Positions 1 through 8,461 of a stretch of 45,627 nt of DNA are shown here, piece after piece. The stretch is from contig NZ_JAJUXH010000021.1 of assembly GCF_021390245.1 (NCBI RefSeq), positions 1 to 45,627 on the forward strand. The letters are read 5' to 3'. How positions within the stretch are numbered: position 1 is the stretch's first letter; each line of letters begins with the position of its first letter. The stretch comes from Dyadobacter sp. CY323 (GTDB lineage Bacteria; Bacteroidota; Bacteroidia; Cytophagales; Spirosomataceae). A model generated the notes under the pieces. That model saw only the letters and a list, made by a program, of their open reading frames with translations. It did not search any database and was not told where the DNA came from. The position numbers were made by a program, and so were the translations under genes.

Positions 1-111
1 AATGCCTGGTTTTTTTTATTTGCCAGCTCGCGCCATCACGGAATAGGAGTTTCCTAAACTCTAGATATGGCCGGGCGGCCGGTGCCGTTCGATTCCCGTC
101 GCGGTCACTGA

Positions 112-136
112 ACCAGGCTAGATGCCTGGTTTTTTC
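112..136 (+). terminator. Intrinsic terminator of tRNA-like repeat unit 1
   Basis: The 8-bp stem AACCAGGC/GCCTGGTT encloses a 5-nt loop and is followed by a run of T residues. The same structure closes the next unit, and the right half of another copy lies at positions 2-18. Each repeat unit may therefore be a separate short transcript read rightward. Confidence 0.75.
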
Positions 137-231
137 ATTTGACAGCTCGGCGCCATCACGGATTAGAAGTTTCCTAAACTCTAGATATGGCCGGGTGGCC
201 GGTGCCGTTCGATTCCCGTCGCGGTCACTGG

Positions 232-258
232 AACCAGGCTGAATGCCTGGTTTTTTTA
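232..258 (+). terminator. Intrinsic terminator of tRNA-like repeat unit 2
   Basis: The same AACCAGGC/GCCTGGTT stem occurs with a slightly different loop and a 7-T tail. The stem is conserved between the units while the loop has changed. Confidence 0.75.
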
Positions 259-277
259 TTTTGTAACTGTCCATTTC

Positions 278-1462
278 TCACCCTACCCTGCTACTTTTCA
301 AAAATTCCGACGGGGTGATTCCTTCTTTCTTTTTGAAAAATTGGTTGAAGGTGGCTTTGGAGTTGAAGCCGCATTCGAGGGCAATGCCGAGGATGGAGAG
401 ATGGCTGTTATTGGGATTGAGGGCTTCTTTTTTGAAGGCTTGCAGCCGGTAATTGTTGATGAATTCGTAAAAATTCATGTCAAATTCGGCATTGATTACC
501 TGCGAAAGTTTGTGTTTGGAGAGGGAAAGCATCGCACTCAGATCTGAAATCGTCAATGCAGGATCGAGGTATGGGCGATCTTTCTGCATTAAATCCTGCA
601 ACTTTTCCGCAATCTGACTCGCTGTGTCAGCATCCAGCCCGGTTTTCGAATACTTCGACTGCGGTTCTTCTTTTGATTCCAACTCTTCATTTTCCTGTTT
701 TCCCGGAGAATCTTTTTCCGGAAGTGTGAACTTCACCTTTTCCTGCAACAACTTATAAGCCAGCCAGTAAATGAACAGTACTGCCAGAATAAAATGCTTT
801 GGATAAATGCCGGAAAGATGCTGCCATTCAAACTTTTTGGAATAAAAAGTAAGTAATGAAAAAAGCAGAATGCTCAGAAAGATCCATAGAAACTGCCGTA
901 GCCAGGAGAGGTTAATCCGGATGCTATCCGAGAAGTATTGCGTCAACTTTCGCCTTCCCGAGTAAAAAACGATCAATGCGGCGGAAGTAAATGCGAGATG
1001 GAAATAGTTGGTCAAATGATTCATCCAGCCAAAATCAGCTTCCTTTACCTTCGCCTGATCGGAAAGGTAGGCAATCTTAAAATCGGCACCGGAAGCGTAA
1101 TATGGAGCAAGCAGGAAGAAGTAAATTACGAAAGGCAGAAAATAGAAAGCATGCCGGGTTTTGAATGAGAACTGAACGGAAACCAGACTTTCGGTCAGAA
1201 GCAGGATCAATGGCCCGTATAACAATGGAAGCAGCCACGACAGTCTGCTTAAATGCGGATACTGGAGAAACAGATCATCCACATCAATCGCAATCAGCGA
1301 CAAATGCGCGGTCACAACCAGGATCAAAACCGAGAGAATGCGATTAGGTATCCTGTTAAATTCCTTTTTAACAAGAAGCAGGATCAAAAGCAATCCCTGG
1401 ATAATGCCGGAAGTGAGAAGCGCTGAAACCAATTTGGCGAAACGTAAACTCAAAAATAGCAT
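278..1462 (-). CDS. AraC-family transcriptional regulator with N-terminal membrane domain
   Basis: This 394-residue protein has seven hydrophobic segments at roughly 11-31, 42-61, 75-94, 105-123, 152-168, 187-207 and 225-242. A charged linker (about 245-285, rich in Glu and Lys) leads to a C-terminal AraC/XylS double helix-turn-helix domain at about 290-390. The second helix contains GIALECGFNSKATFNQFFKK, a typical AraC recognition region. This membrane-anchored architecture is common in Bacteroidota; ligands are mostly unknown. The gene is divergent from the S41 peptidase gene, with 78 bp between their starts, so it may control that neighbour, but nothing in the sequence proves this. The 3' end lies just right of the tRNA-like repeats. 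Confidence 0.85.
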   Translation of the reverse strand: MLFLSLRFAKLVSALLTSGIIQGLLLILLLVKKEFNRIPNRILSVLILVVTAHLSLIAIDVDDLFLQYPHLSRLSWLLPLLYGPLILLLTESLVSVQFSFKTRHAFYFLPFVIYFFLLAPYYASGADFKIAYLSDQAKVKEADFGWMNHLTNYFHLAFTSAALIVFYSGRRKLTQYFSDSIRINLSWLRQFLWIFLSILLFSLLTFYSKKFEWQHLSGIYPKHFILAVLFIYWLAYKLLQEKVKFTLPEKDSPGKQENEELESKEEPQSKYSKTGLDADTASQIAEKLQDLMQKDRPYLDPALTISDLSAMLSLSKHKLSQVINAEFDMNFYEFINNYRLQAFKKEALNPNNSHLSILGIALECGFNSKATFNQFFKKKEGITPSEFLKSSRVG

Positions 1463-1540
1463 TTATTAGGTCTTAACTTATCGGGAAAGACTCGCTAAAT
1501 GCTAATTCAGAGCAGTTTTGCAGATATTTAAACAATAGCC

Positions 1541-2956
1541 ATGAACTCGAAAATTCTCATCATTTGCCTGTTCGTTCTTTTTTACGAATGTGCGGCGCAG
1601 CCTCTGCCACCCGGAAAAATATCCCGGGAAGCAGCTTTGAACGACCTTGTTATTATCCGCAAATCCATCGAAGATGTCCATCCCGGACTCAACCGTTTCG
1701 GGCAGGAAGCAGGATTTAAGGTTACGTATGATTCTATTCGTCATGTCATCGAAAGTCAGGATTCGATCGCTCTGGTTGCATTATTCAGAACGGTAAATCC
1801 GCTGTTTGTGAAAGTGAAATGCGGGCATTTGAAATTTCTTCCACCGCAAAAGGATTTTCCGTTTTACTACCATCAGGAAAATGTGCTGCCGGTTATCGTC
1901 CGGTTTGATGAACAAATGCGGCTGCTGATCGTAAAATCCGTTGATCCGGCATTTGTAGGAGAATACATCGATTCGATAAACGGCCGGAGCATTGCTTCCA
2001 TTCTCGACATTTTGCGGGCCAATATGTTTGTAGACGGCGACATTATGGCATCGGCAAATGCACAGATCCAGCAGTATTTCAGTGCCTGGTATGCAGACTT
2101 TATTCAGGAAAACGGTTCGTTTGAATTGGTTTTGAAGAATTCTTCGGGTATCAATAAGCAGGTTAACATGGCCGGGATAACCACTGAAAACTGGAAAAAA
2201 CTGAATGTAAGTTTTAAAGATCTTTCAGTCGAAAACACACTCACATTCAAAAGTGATTCGGTGGCGTATCTGCGGATCGCCCATTTTTATTCCACTACGA
2301 ATAAGGCATTTGTGAAGTTTCTGGATGATTCTTTTAATGCCATCGACAAAAAACCGGTAAAGCATCTGATCATCGATGTGCGGGGAAACGAGGGTGGAAA
2401 CGACCGGCTGGGTAAGGATTTGTATGCGCGCATTGCCCGAAATGATTTCAAATATTACGATCATATTGAGGTGGCGGCGCGTCGCAAAAAAGACGTCACG
2501 TATCGTGAAATGGCCTACATTCCAAGATTCGCGGGGCTGGCTACGTTTTTTATCAAAAAACAAAAAGACGGCAGGTTGCTTTTCAGGAAGCATCAGAATC
2601 TTGGAAATCATCGTCCGAAAAAGAATGCGTACAAAGGCGAGGTCAGCTTTCTGGTCGACGGACTGAGCTACTCGGTTACTTCTGAGTTTCTGGCAGTTGC
2701 CAAAAATGAATCGCGCGGCAAGTTCATCGGGACGGAAAGTGGCGGCGGTTATTCCGGAGACAACAGCGGCACATTTGTCATTTTCAAACTCCCGGCGTCA
2801 AAATTTGACGTGGGATTACCGGTAGCTGCCTACTACTCTGCTGTAAAACCACCTCAAACACCCGCCAGGGGCATTATGCCGGATGTTCAGGTGTTGCCAA
2901 CTGCATCCGATCTGCTGAATGAGGAGGATACCATACTAAACTTTGCAATGCATTAA
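1541..2956 (+). CDS. S41 family peptidase (C-terminal-processing-protease-like), exported
   Basis: The 471-residue product starts with a signal peptide (about 1-19, cleavage near CAA/Q). The C-terminal half carries the S41 core. The segment LSYSVTSEFLAVAK (375-388) matches the active-site region of S41 proteases, with Ser378 the likely nucleophile. It is followed by FIGTESGGGYSGDNSG, a Gly-rich segment typical of the Bacteroidota branch. No PDZ domain is obvious, as expected for this branch. It probably acts in the periplasm or at the outer membrane; its substrate is unknown. It is transcribed divergently from the AraC regulator gene and ends before a strong terminator at 3031-3066. Confidence 0.85.
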   Translation: MNSKILIICLFVLFYECAAQPLPPGKISREAALNDLVIIRKSIEDVHPGLNRFGQEAGFKVTYDSIRHVIESQDSIALVALFRTVNPLFVKVKCGHLKFLPPQKDFPFYYHQENVLPVIVRFDEQMRLLIVKSVDPAFVGEYIDSINGRSIASILDILRANMFVDGDIMASANAQIQQYFSAWYADFIQENGSFELVLKNSSGINKQVNMAGITTENWKKLNVSFKDLSVENTLTFKSDSVAYLRIAHFYSTTNKAFVKFLDDSFNAIDKKPVKHLIIDVRGNEGGNDRLGKDLYARIARNDFKYYDHIEVAARRKKDVTYREMAYIPRFAGLATFFIKKQKDGRLLFRKHQNLGNHRPKKNAYKGEVSFLVDGLSYSVTSEFLAVAKNESRGKFIGTESGGGYSGDNSGTFVIFKLPASKFDVGLPVAAYYSAVKPPQTPARGIMPDVQVLPTASDLLNEEDTILNFAMH

Positions 2957-3030
2957 ACCAGCGGTTCATACTCCATTCAAGCGTACAGCCACGAACATTC
3001 CCTGTCCGTTTTCGAACATTACTTATACTA

Positions 3031-3066
3031 AAAAGCCGCTTTTCTCATCGTAAAGCGGCTTTTTTT
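3031..3066 (+). terminator. Intrinsic terminator after S41 peptidase gene
   Basis: The 10-bp stem AAGCCGCTTT/AAAGCGGCTT has a 9-nt loop and is followed by a run of T. It lies 75 bp past the peptidase stop codon and separates that gene from the PadR unit. Confidence 0.85.
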
Positions 3067-3141
3067 GCTTTGGCGCAGTATTTGATATACGGAAATAGAT
3101 GAAATAAGAATCCAGGCTCAACCTATTGAAAGTACGCCATT

Positions 3142-3489
3142 ATGAGACGAAGTGATTTGGGTGAATTTGAGGAAATTGTTTTGCTGACGGTGGCAGCAAC
3201 CGCGCCGAAAGCGTATTCCGTGGTGATTGCGGAGGAACTGGAGAAGGAAACTGGTTTTCCGGTCAGTACCGGCGCAGTCCATGCTGCCTTACAGCGGCTG
3301 GAACAAAAAGGCTATCTGAGCTCCTACCTGGGCGAGGCTACTCAGGAACGCGGCGGCAGACGTAAGCGCCTTTTTACCATTACTGCATTTGGCGGTAAAA
3401 TCCTGAATGAGGCCCGGGCGGTACGCGAAAGTTTGTGGAACCGCATTGAGCCTGAAACACTTGCCAAAATTGGTCTTGACTTTTCGTAA
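3142..3489 (+). CDS. PadR-family transcriptional regulator
   Basis: The protein has 115 residues and consists almost entirely of one winged-helix domain. The motif VSTGAVHAALQRLEQKGYL (about 40-58) is the PadR recognition helix, and RGGRRKRLFTITAFGGKIL (about 70-88) is the wing with the usual basic cluster. The length fits the short PadR class without a long dimerisation tail. The gene lies 13 nt upstream of the permease gene, so the two are probably co-transcribed. PadR proteins placed in front of prefix-domain FtsX permeases are a recurring pair in Cytophagales, and this one most likely represses its own operon. The inducer is unknown. Confidence 0.9.
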   Translation: MRRSDLGEFEEIVLLTVAATAPKAYSVVIAEELEKETGFPVSTGAVHAALQRLEQKGYLSSYLGEATQERGGRRKRLFTITAFGGKILNEARAVRESLWNRIEPETLAKIGLDFS

Positions 3490-3502
3490 ATCCGACTCGA
3501 AT

Positions 3503-6169
3503 ATGAAAAAGAATATACTTCCTCCAAAATGGCTCGACAGACTCGCCACCAAACTATGCGCACCGCATTTACGCGAAGAACTTATCGGCGATCTGCAAGA
3601 ACGTTATGCCATGCGTTTTGAACGCTCGGGCAGGCAAAAAGCCTTTTTCTTTTACCTGAGAGAAGTTTTTGGCTTGCTCCGCCTTTCCGTCATCAGAAGA
3701 AAATCCTCCGGCTATTCGTCTATCCCACTTTTCAGCTCTGAAATGCTTGCTAACTACTTTAAAATCGGCACGCGCGTTCTTTTGAAAAACCGCGGCTATT
3801 CCTTTATTCACCTCACCGGTCTGGCAATTGGTTTGTGGGCGTGCATGATCGTGGCGACGGTGGTGATTGATAGTCTGTCGTACGATCGGCAATGGAGCCG
3901 CGGAAATGACATTTACCGCATTGTTACGGAGGATCAAAAAGGCAATTCCGGCCCGGAGCGGATGACTGCTTCGCACGAAGGCCTGGCGCAGGAACTCGAG
4001 AAACTTTTTCCGGAAGTAGAAACCTGGTCGGCATTCTCATACGCAGAGCGCCATTTCAAGCCCAATGAACTGGATGAATATGGTCTCAAAACAGAGCTTT
4101 TGCGAATGGATACCACGGCCTGGAACATGCTAGACATTCACGTGACGTCGGGCAATCCACGACGCTATATTCCTGGTAATCAGAATGTGATTTTATCCAA
4201 AAGCTTTGCCGAGCGGTTTGCACCGGGCAAAGACCTGGTTGGAAAATTGATTTACGATATCCCGACCTACCAGGACAAAGCCAATCCTTACCTCGTGACC
4301 GGCATTATCGACGATCTTCCGTACAACAGCCATTTGCGCGCCGACGCGATCTTGCTCAATGTAAAAAACGTGGCTCCGTACGCAGTGAATGGCTTTTATT
4401 CCTTTGCCCAAAATTATGTAATGCTACACCCGGGAACGGACGTCGCCGCTTTTAGTAAAAAAGCAAATCATTGGTACACAACAATTAACAAGGATAGAGG
4501 TAAAATGAGGCTGGAATTGCAGCCATTAAAATACATTTATCTGCATTCCGCGTTTTCCGACGCCCAGAGAATAAAAGGTAATGCGGATGCGATCTACATT
4601 TTTTCGGGAATCGCCCTTTTGCTGCTTTTTATCGCCTGCGTCAATTTTATCAATCTCAGTACCGCCAAAGCATTTGCACGCCTGAAAGAAGCCGGCGTCC
4701 GCAGGATTCTGAGCGGTTCGCGGTACCAGCTTATTTTACAGCTTTTGACAGAAACACTCATTTTGTTCGGCGCTTCCATCGTTGTCGCCACGACTTTCTA
4801 CAATTTATCTATCGAATCGGTCGAGGAATTTCTCGGGCATCGGCTGGTACAAACATTCACGACAAACCCGGAAATGGCCCTATATGCGTCGGCAATCGTG
4901 TTTCTGACCGCACTTTTCACAGGTCTTTACCCGGCCTGGCTCATTTCAGGTTTTAAACCTTCCAACACACTTCGCGGGATTATCACGGGAACATTCGGCG
5001 CGAATAGTCTGCGAAAGAGTCTGGTTGTGGTGCAGTTTTCTATCTCAATCGTGGTACTCCTCGCGACCATTGTGGTTTGGAAACAGCTTGATCTGATGAA
5101 AAACAAAGATCTGGGCTATGATAAAAAACACTTGCTGGGTATCGACTATGTTTCTTGGGATGGCAAAGCGGATGCATTCAAAGCCGAAGTTCAGCGCATT
5201 CCGGGCGTGGTGCGGACGAGCATTACGCGCTGGCTGCCGTCGCAGGGTGGCGGTTTTATGATGCGGCAGGTCCCGGATCCAGCCGATGCCGAAAAACGCA
5301 TTAAAGTCTGGTTTGTAGCGGGCGATGTGGACCTTCCGGAAACATTAGGGCTGAAACTTTCGGGCGGCCGGACATTCAGCAAGCAGTATTCTACAGATGC
5401 GCTCAATGCCGATTCCTTGCAGCAGGCAGACTTCATGAAATTTGAGCAGGCAGCCATGTCACAAGCTTCCATGCTCACTGAATCGGCTGCTAAAATGCTG
5501 AATGTCAAAGATCTGAACAAACAGATCCGTAATGCACACACGATTCCCGTGGGCATCGTGAGCGACTTTTACAATGAATCGCTGTACGAGCCGATCAAAC
5601 CTACGATCATTCTCGCGCACCGGGCCATGCAGGATGGCGGGATGTTGATCCGCGTGCAACCGGGTACCGAGAAACAGGTTGACGCCGGCATTCACAGGCT
5701 CTGGAAACAATTTTATCCCGCCAAATTACTGGAAGTAAATCAGATTGAAGAATTGCTGGACAAACAATATGAAGCTGAAAACCGGCTGCACCAACTGTTT
5801 ATGTTTTTCAGCGGGTTAACCATGTTCCTGTCGGCATTGGGCATTTTCGGACTGGTAGTACAGGCAGCCGAGCAGCGCTCGAAAGAAGTGGGGATCAGAA
5901 AAGTACTTGGCGCGTCGGTGGCGGGGATTGTAGCCTTACTTTCAAAAGATTTTATAAAACTGGTGATCATAGCCATTGTGCTGGCCTCGCCGCTGGCCTG
6001 GTTGAGTTTGAACAAATGGCTCGAACATTACCCGTACCGGACTGAAATGAACTGGTGGATATTTGTGATCACTGGTTTAAGCGCGATTTCGATTACCATT
6101 CTGACCATTAGTTTTCAGGCTGTCAGAGCGGCGCTGGCCGACCCGGTTAAAAGCCTGAGAAATGAGTAA
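3503..6169 (+). CDS. FtsX/MacB-like ABC transporter permease with N-terminal permease-prefix domain
   Basis: This 888-residue membrane protein belongs to the MacB-PCD/FtsX class. The reading frame is open upstream to 3407, but those codons overlap the PadR gene, and MKKNILPPKW at 3503 begins the conserved prefix domain (about 6-68, with HLREELIGDLQERY). One membrane helix (about 100-122) precedes the first periplasmic domain, and an FtsX helix bundle begins near 365. A second periplasmic domain (about 530-770) and C-terminal FtsX helices follow, including EVGIRKVLGASVAGIVALL. Two fused halves give the full permease in one chain. No ATP-binding subunit is encoded next to it, so it must use an ATPase made elsewhere. 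Substrate unknown. Confidence 0.88.
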   Translation: MKKNILPPKWLDRLATKLCAPHLREELIGDLQERYAMRFERSGRQKAFFFYLREVFGLLRLSVIRRKSSGYSSIPLFSSEMLANYFKIGTRVLLKNRGYSFIHLTGLAIGLWACMIVATVVIDSLSYDRQWSRGNDIYRIVTEDQKGNSGPERMTASHEGLAQELEKLFPEVETWSAFSYAERHFKPNELDEYGLKTELLRMDTTAWNMLDIHVTSGNPRRYIPGNQNVILSKSFAERFAPGKDLVGKLIYDIPTYQDKANPYLVTGIIDDLPYNSHLRADAILLNVKNVAPYAVNGFYSFAQNYVMLHPGTDVAAFSKKANHWYTTINKDRGKMRLELQPLKYIYLHSAFSDAQRIKGNADAIYIFSGIALLLLFIACVNFINLSTAKAFARLKEAGVRRILSGSRYQLILQLLTETLILFGASIVVATTFYNLSIESVEEFLGHRLVQTFTTNPEMALYASAIVFLTALFTGLYPAWLISGFKPSNTLRGIITGTFGANSLRKSLVVVQFSISIVVLLATIVVWKQLDLMKNKDLGYDKKHLLGIDYVSWDGKADAFKAEVQRIPGVVRTSITRWLPSQGGGFMMRQVPDPADAEKRIKVWFVAGDVDLPETLGLKLSGGRTFSKQYSTDALNADSLQQADFMKFEQAAMSQASMLTESAAKMLNVKDLNKQIRNAHTIPVGIVSDFYNESLYEPIKPTIILAHRAMQDGGMLIRVQPGTEKQVDAGIHRLWKQFYPAKLLEVNQIEELLDKQYEAENRLHQLFMFFSGLTMFLSALGIFGLVVQAAEQRSKEVGIRKVLGASVAGIVALLSKDFIKLVIIAIVLASPLAWLSLNKWLEHYPYRTEMNWWIFVITGLSAISITILTISFQAVRAALADPVKSLRNE

Positions 6170-6292
6170 GTTTTAGAGAAAAGGGGAGTTATGGTGCGGA
6201 CAACTGACACTTTAATTCCCCATTTTTATTCAGGCTAAAAAATCGAGATTTTTTTAATTAATTAAAAATCAACTCTTTAAATAATACCAAAC

Positions 6293-6306
6293 AACCGATA
6301 TCGGTT
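6293..6306. promoter_or_regulatory. 14-bp perfect palindrome before the L,D-transpeptidase gene
   Basis: AACCGATATCGGTT is a perfect dyad 3 bp before the first possible ATG (6310). It could be a repressor operator or part of the 5' leader if translation starts at 6352. There is no second copy in the window to support a regulon. Confidence 0.3.
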
Positions 6307-6309
6307 AGC

Positions 6310-7551
6310 ATGGCAATTGCATTGTATAATGTGTTAATAAACAGCAATACAATGCAAATGTTCTCAGGTCAGGGTCGCATCAAATACATTCCTCTTCTCA
6401 TTTTATTCACACTAGCAATTCTGCAGTCCTGTCGCAAGAATCCCAAGGAAATGACCAATGCGGAACTTGCAACGGAAATTGGCAAGAAAAAGAGTTACGA
6501 AAAGTTGCTCGAAATTTCAAAACAGGTTGGAATCAACACCAATAAATTCGCCGTTTCCGGCGACACCGTACCCGTTTTTGCATTACTGGAAGAGATTGGA
6601 TTTGGGTATAAGCCAAACATCCGTTACACGCAAAAGAAAATCCAGGCTGATACTGCATTAATCCGGGACGCCGCAGAGAGACTTTATGCAGGAGAGCCGG
6701 TCGACAAAGTCCTGGAAAAACTGGAACCGGTATTCCCGGTTTATACAAACCTCAAAATCCATTATGCCCGGTTATTGAAAGAAAATAAAAAAGATAGCGC
6801 ACGATATGTAGCCGATGCATTGAATGCTTACCGTTGGATTCATCGCCAGTCCAAAAACTCACCCAGATTCGTACTCGTGAACATTCGTGGAGCCTATCTG
6901 ACCGCAATGGATTCGGCGGGGCAAAATGTGCTGTCGATGCGCACCGTGGTTGGAAAGTTAGACACTCCTACCCCGACGATCGATACTTATGCGACCAGCA
7001 TTGTGACGCACCCCTATTGGAATGTGCCTAAAAGCATCGCCATCAAGGAAATTTTCCCGAAAGCTGCGAGCGATCCTGAATATTTATCGAGAAACCGCAT
7101 TGAAATTATAGACATCAAAGGTGAGGCGATTGATCCCACAGAACTTGAATGGGGGGATTTGACTGCTGAAAAGTTTCCTTATCGGTTTCGTCAGGAAACG
7201 GGGGAAGATAATTCGCTGGGCTTGTTGAAAGTAGAAATCAAAAATCCGCTGGCGATTTATTTGCATGATACTAATGCACGGTATTTGTTTGCAAGTAATC
7301 AGCGATGGAGAAGTCACGGTTGTGTGCGGGTTCAAAAGCCAACTGAGCTGGCAAACTATATGGCGGGTATCAAGCTGCTGGACAGCGATTTCATGACTGA
7401 ACCCGATACTGTCTCGACACCTCCGAAGTGGCACAAGCTCGAAGTGAGGATTCCTGTTTTTCTGCTTTATCTGGGCGCAGACTGCAATGAAAAAGGCGAT
7501 TTACTTTATTTTCCGGATGTGTACAAAAGAGAAGCGGCCTTGAAAGTCTGA
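6310..7551 (+). CDS. L,D-transpeptidase (YkuD domain) lipoprotein
   Basis: The product has 413 residues from the first ATG. Internal ATG codons at 6352 and 6358 would give a more normal lipoprotein signal peptide: a basic start, the core LLILFTLAILQ and lipobox LQSC. The C-terminal half is a YkuD domain that includes YATSIVTHPYWNVPKSIA and the active-site segment RWRSHGCVRVQKP, with Cys338 as nucleophile and a histidine about 20 residues upstream in IYLHDTNARYLF. The order of a helical N-terminal region and then YkuD resembles the YcbB/LdtD group, which makes 3-3 peptidoglycan cross-links. It probably acts in the periplasm from a lipid anchor. Its last 46 bp overlap the convergent gene, itself a second L,D-transpeptidase. 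Confidence 0.88.
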   Translation: MAIALYNVLINSNTMQMFSGQGRIKYIPLLILFTLAILQSCRKNPKEMTNAELATEIGKKKSYEKLLEISKQVGINTNKFAVSGDTVPVFALLEEIGFGYKPNIRYTQKKIQADTALIRDAAERLYAGEPVDKVLEKLEPVFPVYTNLKIHYARLLKENKKDSARYVADALNAYRWIHRQSKNSPRFVLVNIRGAYLTAMDSAGQNVLSMRTVVGKLDTPTPTIDTYATSIVTHPYWNVPKSIAIKEIFPKAASDPEYLSRNRIEIIDIKGEAIDPTELEWGDLTAEKFPYRFRQETGEDNSLGLLKVEIKNPLAIYLHDTNARYLFASNQRWRSHGCVRVQKPTELANYMAGIKLLDSDFMTEPDTVSTPPKWHKLEVRIPVFLLYLGADCNEKGDLLYFPDVYKREAALKV

Positions 7552-8303
7552 TCGTCTGCGAATGGAAAAATACCGGCCAGCAGCGACGATGCCTTTACAT
7601 ATTTTTGGTCCCCTGAATAGATGAATAGTCCGGCACCATCGTACATCATGTTGATCAGCTTTTTGCAATCTGTTGTTGAAACCGCCGGACAGCCCAGGCT
7701 TCTGCCTAATCTTCCGGTGTTTTTTATGAACGATTCACTTACATAATCCGCTCCGTGCATGACAATGGCGCGTTCCAGTGCCCGGTCGTTAATGCCCTTT
7801 TCAACACCTTCCAACCGAAGTGAAAGCCCGTGTTTTCCCTGGTAAGTACCCAGCGTTTTGTAAAAACCCAAACTGGATTGATACGACGAATTATCGTTGG
7901 AAAACCGCTCGGCAAATTCCTGGCCTGAATTTCGACCGTGGGCAACATATGTATTTAACAGAACTTTCCTTTTGATCAGATCGATCACGTACAATCTTTT
8001 GTTGCGGGAAGATTGGGTAAAATCGGCGATCGCCATGACCGGGTTATGCAGCTTCATTTTCTGAAACCCGTACCAAGCGTAATAAAATGCTTTTTCAGAC
8101 AATCCCTGCTTTTTGAGATTAAGCGAATCATAGAGCGAAACCCACTCTGGCTTGGAAATGGAATCCCGTTTCGCAAAACCGGAATTCGCTGTCTTTATCG
8201 TTTTTGATTTGGAAAAATCAGAGAAAGGATTGATTTGTTGAACACCAATGGAAACGCTAAGCGCAATAATCACCGCCACAAATACAGACTGAGCCTTCGT
8301 CAT
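7506..8303 (-). CDS. Murein L,D-transpeptidase catalytic domain protein (YkuD_2 type)
   Basis: The protein has 265 residues with an N-terminal membrane segment or signal (about 5-24). The catalytic region includes VMHGADYVSE (His183) and GRLGRSLGCPAVS (Cys205), the pattern of the second YkuD family. LYVIDLIKRKVLLNTYVAHG (about 104-123) is the usual substrate-side strand pair. Family members are thought to act on peptidoglycan stem peptides in the periplasm. The gene converges on the other L,D-transpeptidase gene with a 46-bp tail-to-tail overlap, so each 3' end is coding on both strands. Confidence 0.87.
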   Translation of the reverse strand: MTKAQSVFVAVIIALSVSIGVQQINPFSDFSKSKTIKTANSGFAKRDSISKPEWVSLYDSLNLKKQGLSEKAFYYAWYGFQKMKLHNPVMAIADFTQSSRNKRLYVIDLIKRKVLLNTYVAHGRNSGQEFAERFSNDNSSYQSSLGFYKTLGTYQGKHGLSLRLEGVEKGINDRALERAIVMHGADYVSESFIKNTGRLGRSLGCPAVSTTDCKKLINMMYDGAGLFIYSGDQKYVKASSLLAGIFPFADDQTFKAASLLYTSGK

Positions 8304-8461
8304 TTCTTATCGTTTGATTGAAGAATTACTTTTTCCCTGCATTCATAATGGAAACACCACAACTTTCAGGGACGGTAAGTTAACAGAAGGTTTCAAGTTA
8401 ATGGTTCCGAAAAATTGAAAATTGACCCATAACTTACTGATTAACTGATCATTACATTACG

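Larger units (their letters stand above)
1..260 (+). repeat. Tandem ~120-bp tRNA-like repeat units, each ending in an intrinsic terminator
   Basis: Two nearly identical units (about 3-122 and 123-243) follow the tail of a third at the left edge. They differ at only a handful of bases or single-base indels. Each unit has a stem-loop at 46-62 (copy 2 at 166-182) with a 7-nt loop TTCCTAA, which reads like an Arg CCT anticodon loop. A T-loop-like TTCGATT follows, then a tRNA-tail-like CGCGGTCACT and a GC-rich hairpin ending in a T-run. The T-stem does not pair properly and no 5' strand complements the acceptor-like tail, so I do not call functional tRNAs. They could be decayed tRNA copies, attachment-site scars, or a tandem small RNA. 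No protein gene is visible in 1-277. Confidence 0.7.

Noticed and set aside
1..260. Two tRNA-Arg(CCT) genes
   Set aside because: The anticodon arm and T-loop look right, but the T-stem does not pair and no 5' acceptor strand complements the 3' tail, so I call tRNA-like repeats only.
2225..2611. 128-codon open frame opposite the S41 peptidase
   Set aside because: It lies fully antisense to a well-supported gene and its translation shows no recognisable domain.
3407..3502. Upstream start for the FtsX permease
   Set aside because: These codons lie inside the PadR gene and do not belong to the conserved prefix domain, which begins at 3503.
6237..6254. Terminator after the permease gene
   Set aside because: The AAAAAATC/GATTTTTT hairpin is nearly all A-T with a 2-nt loop and is unlikely to stop transcription reliably.
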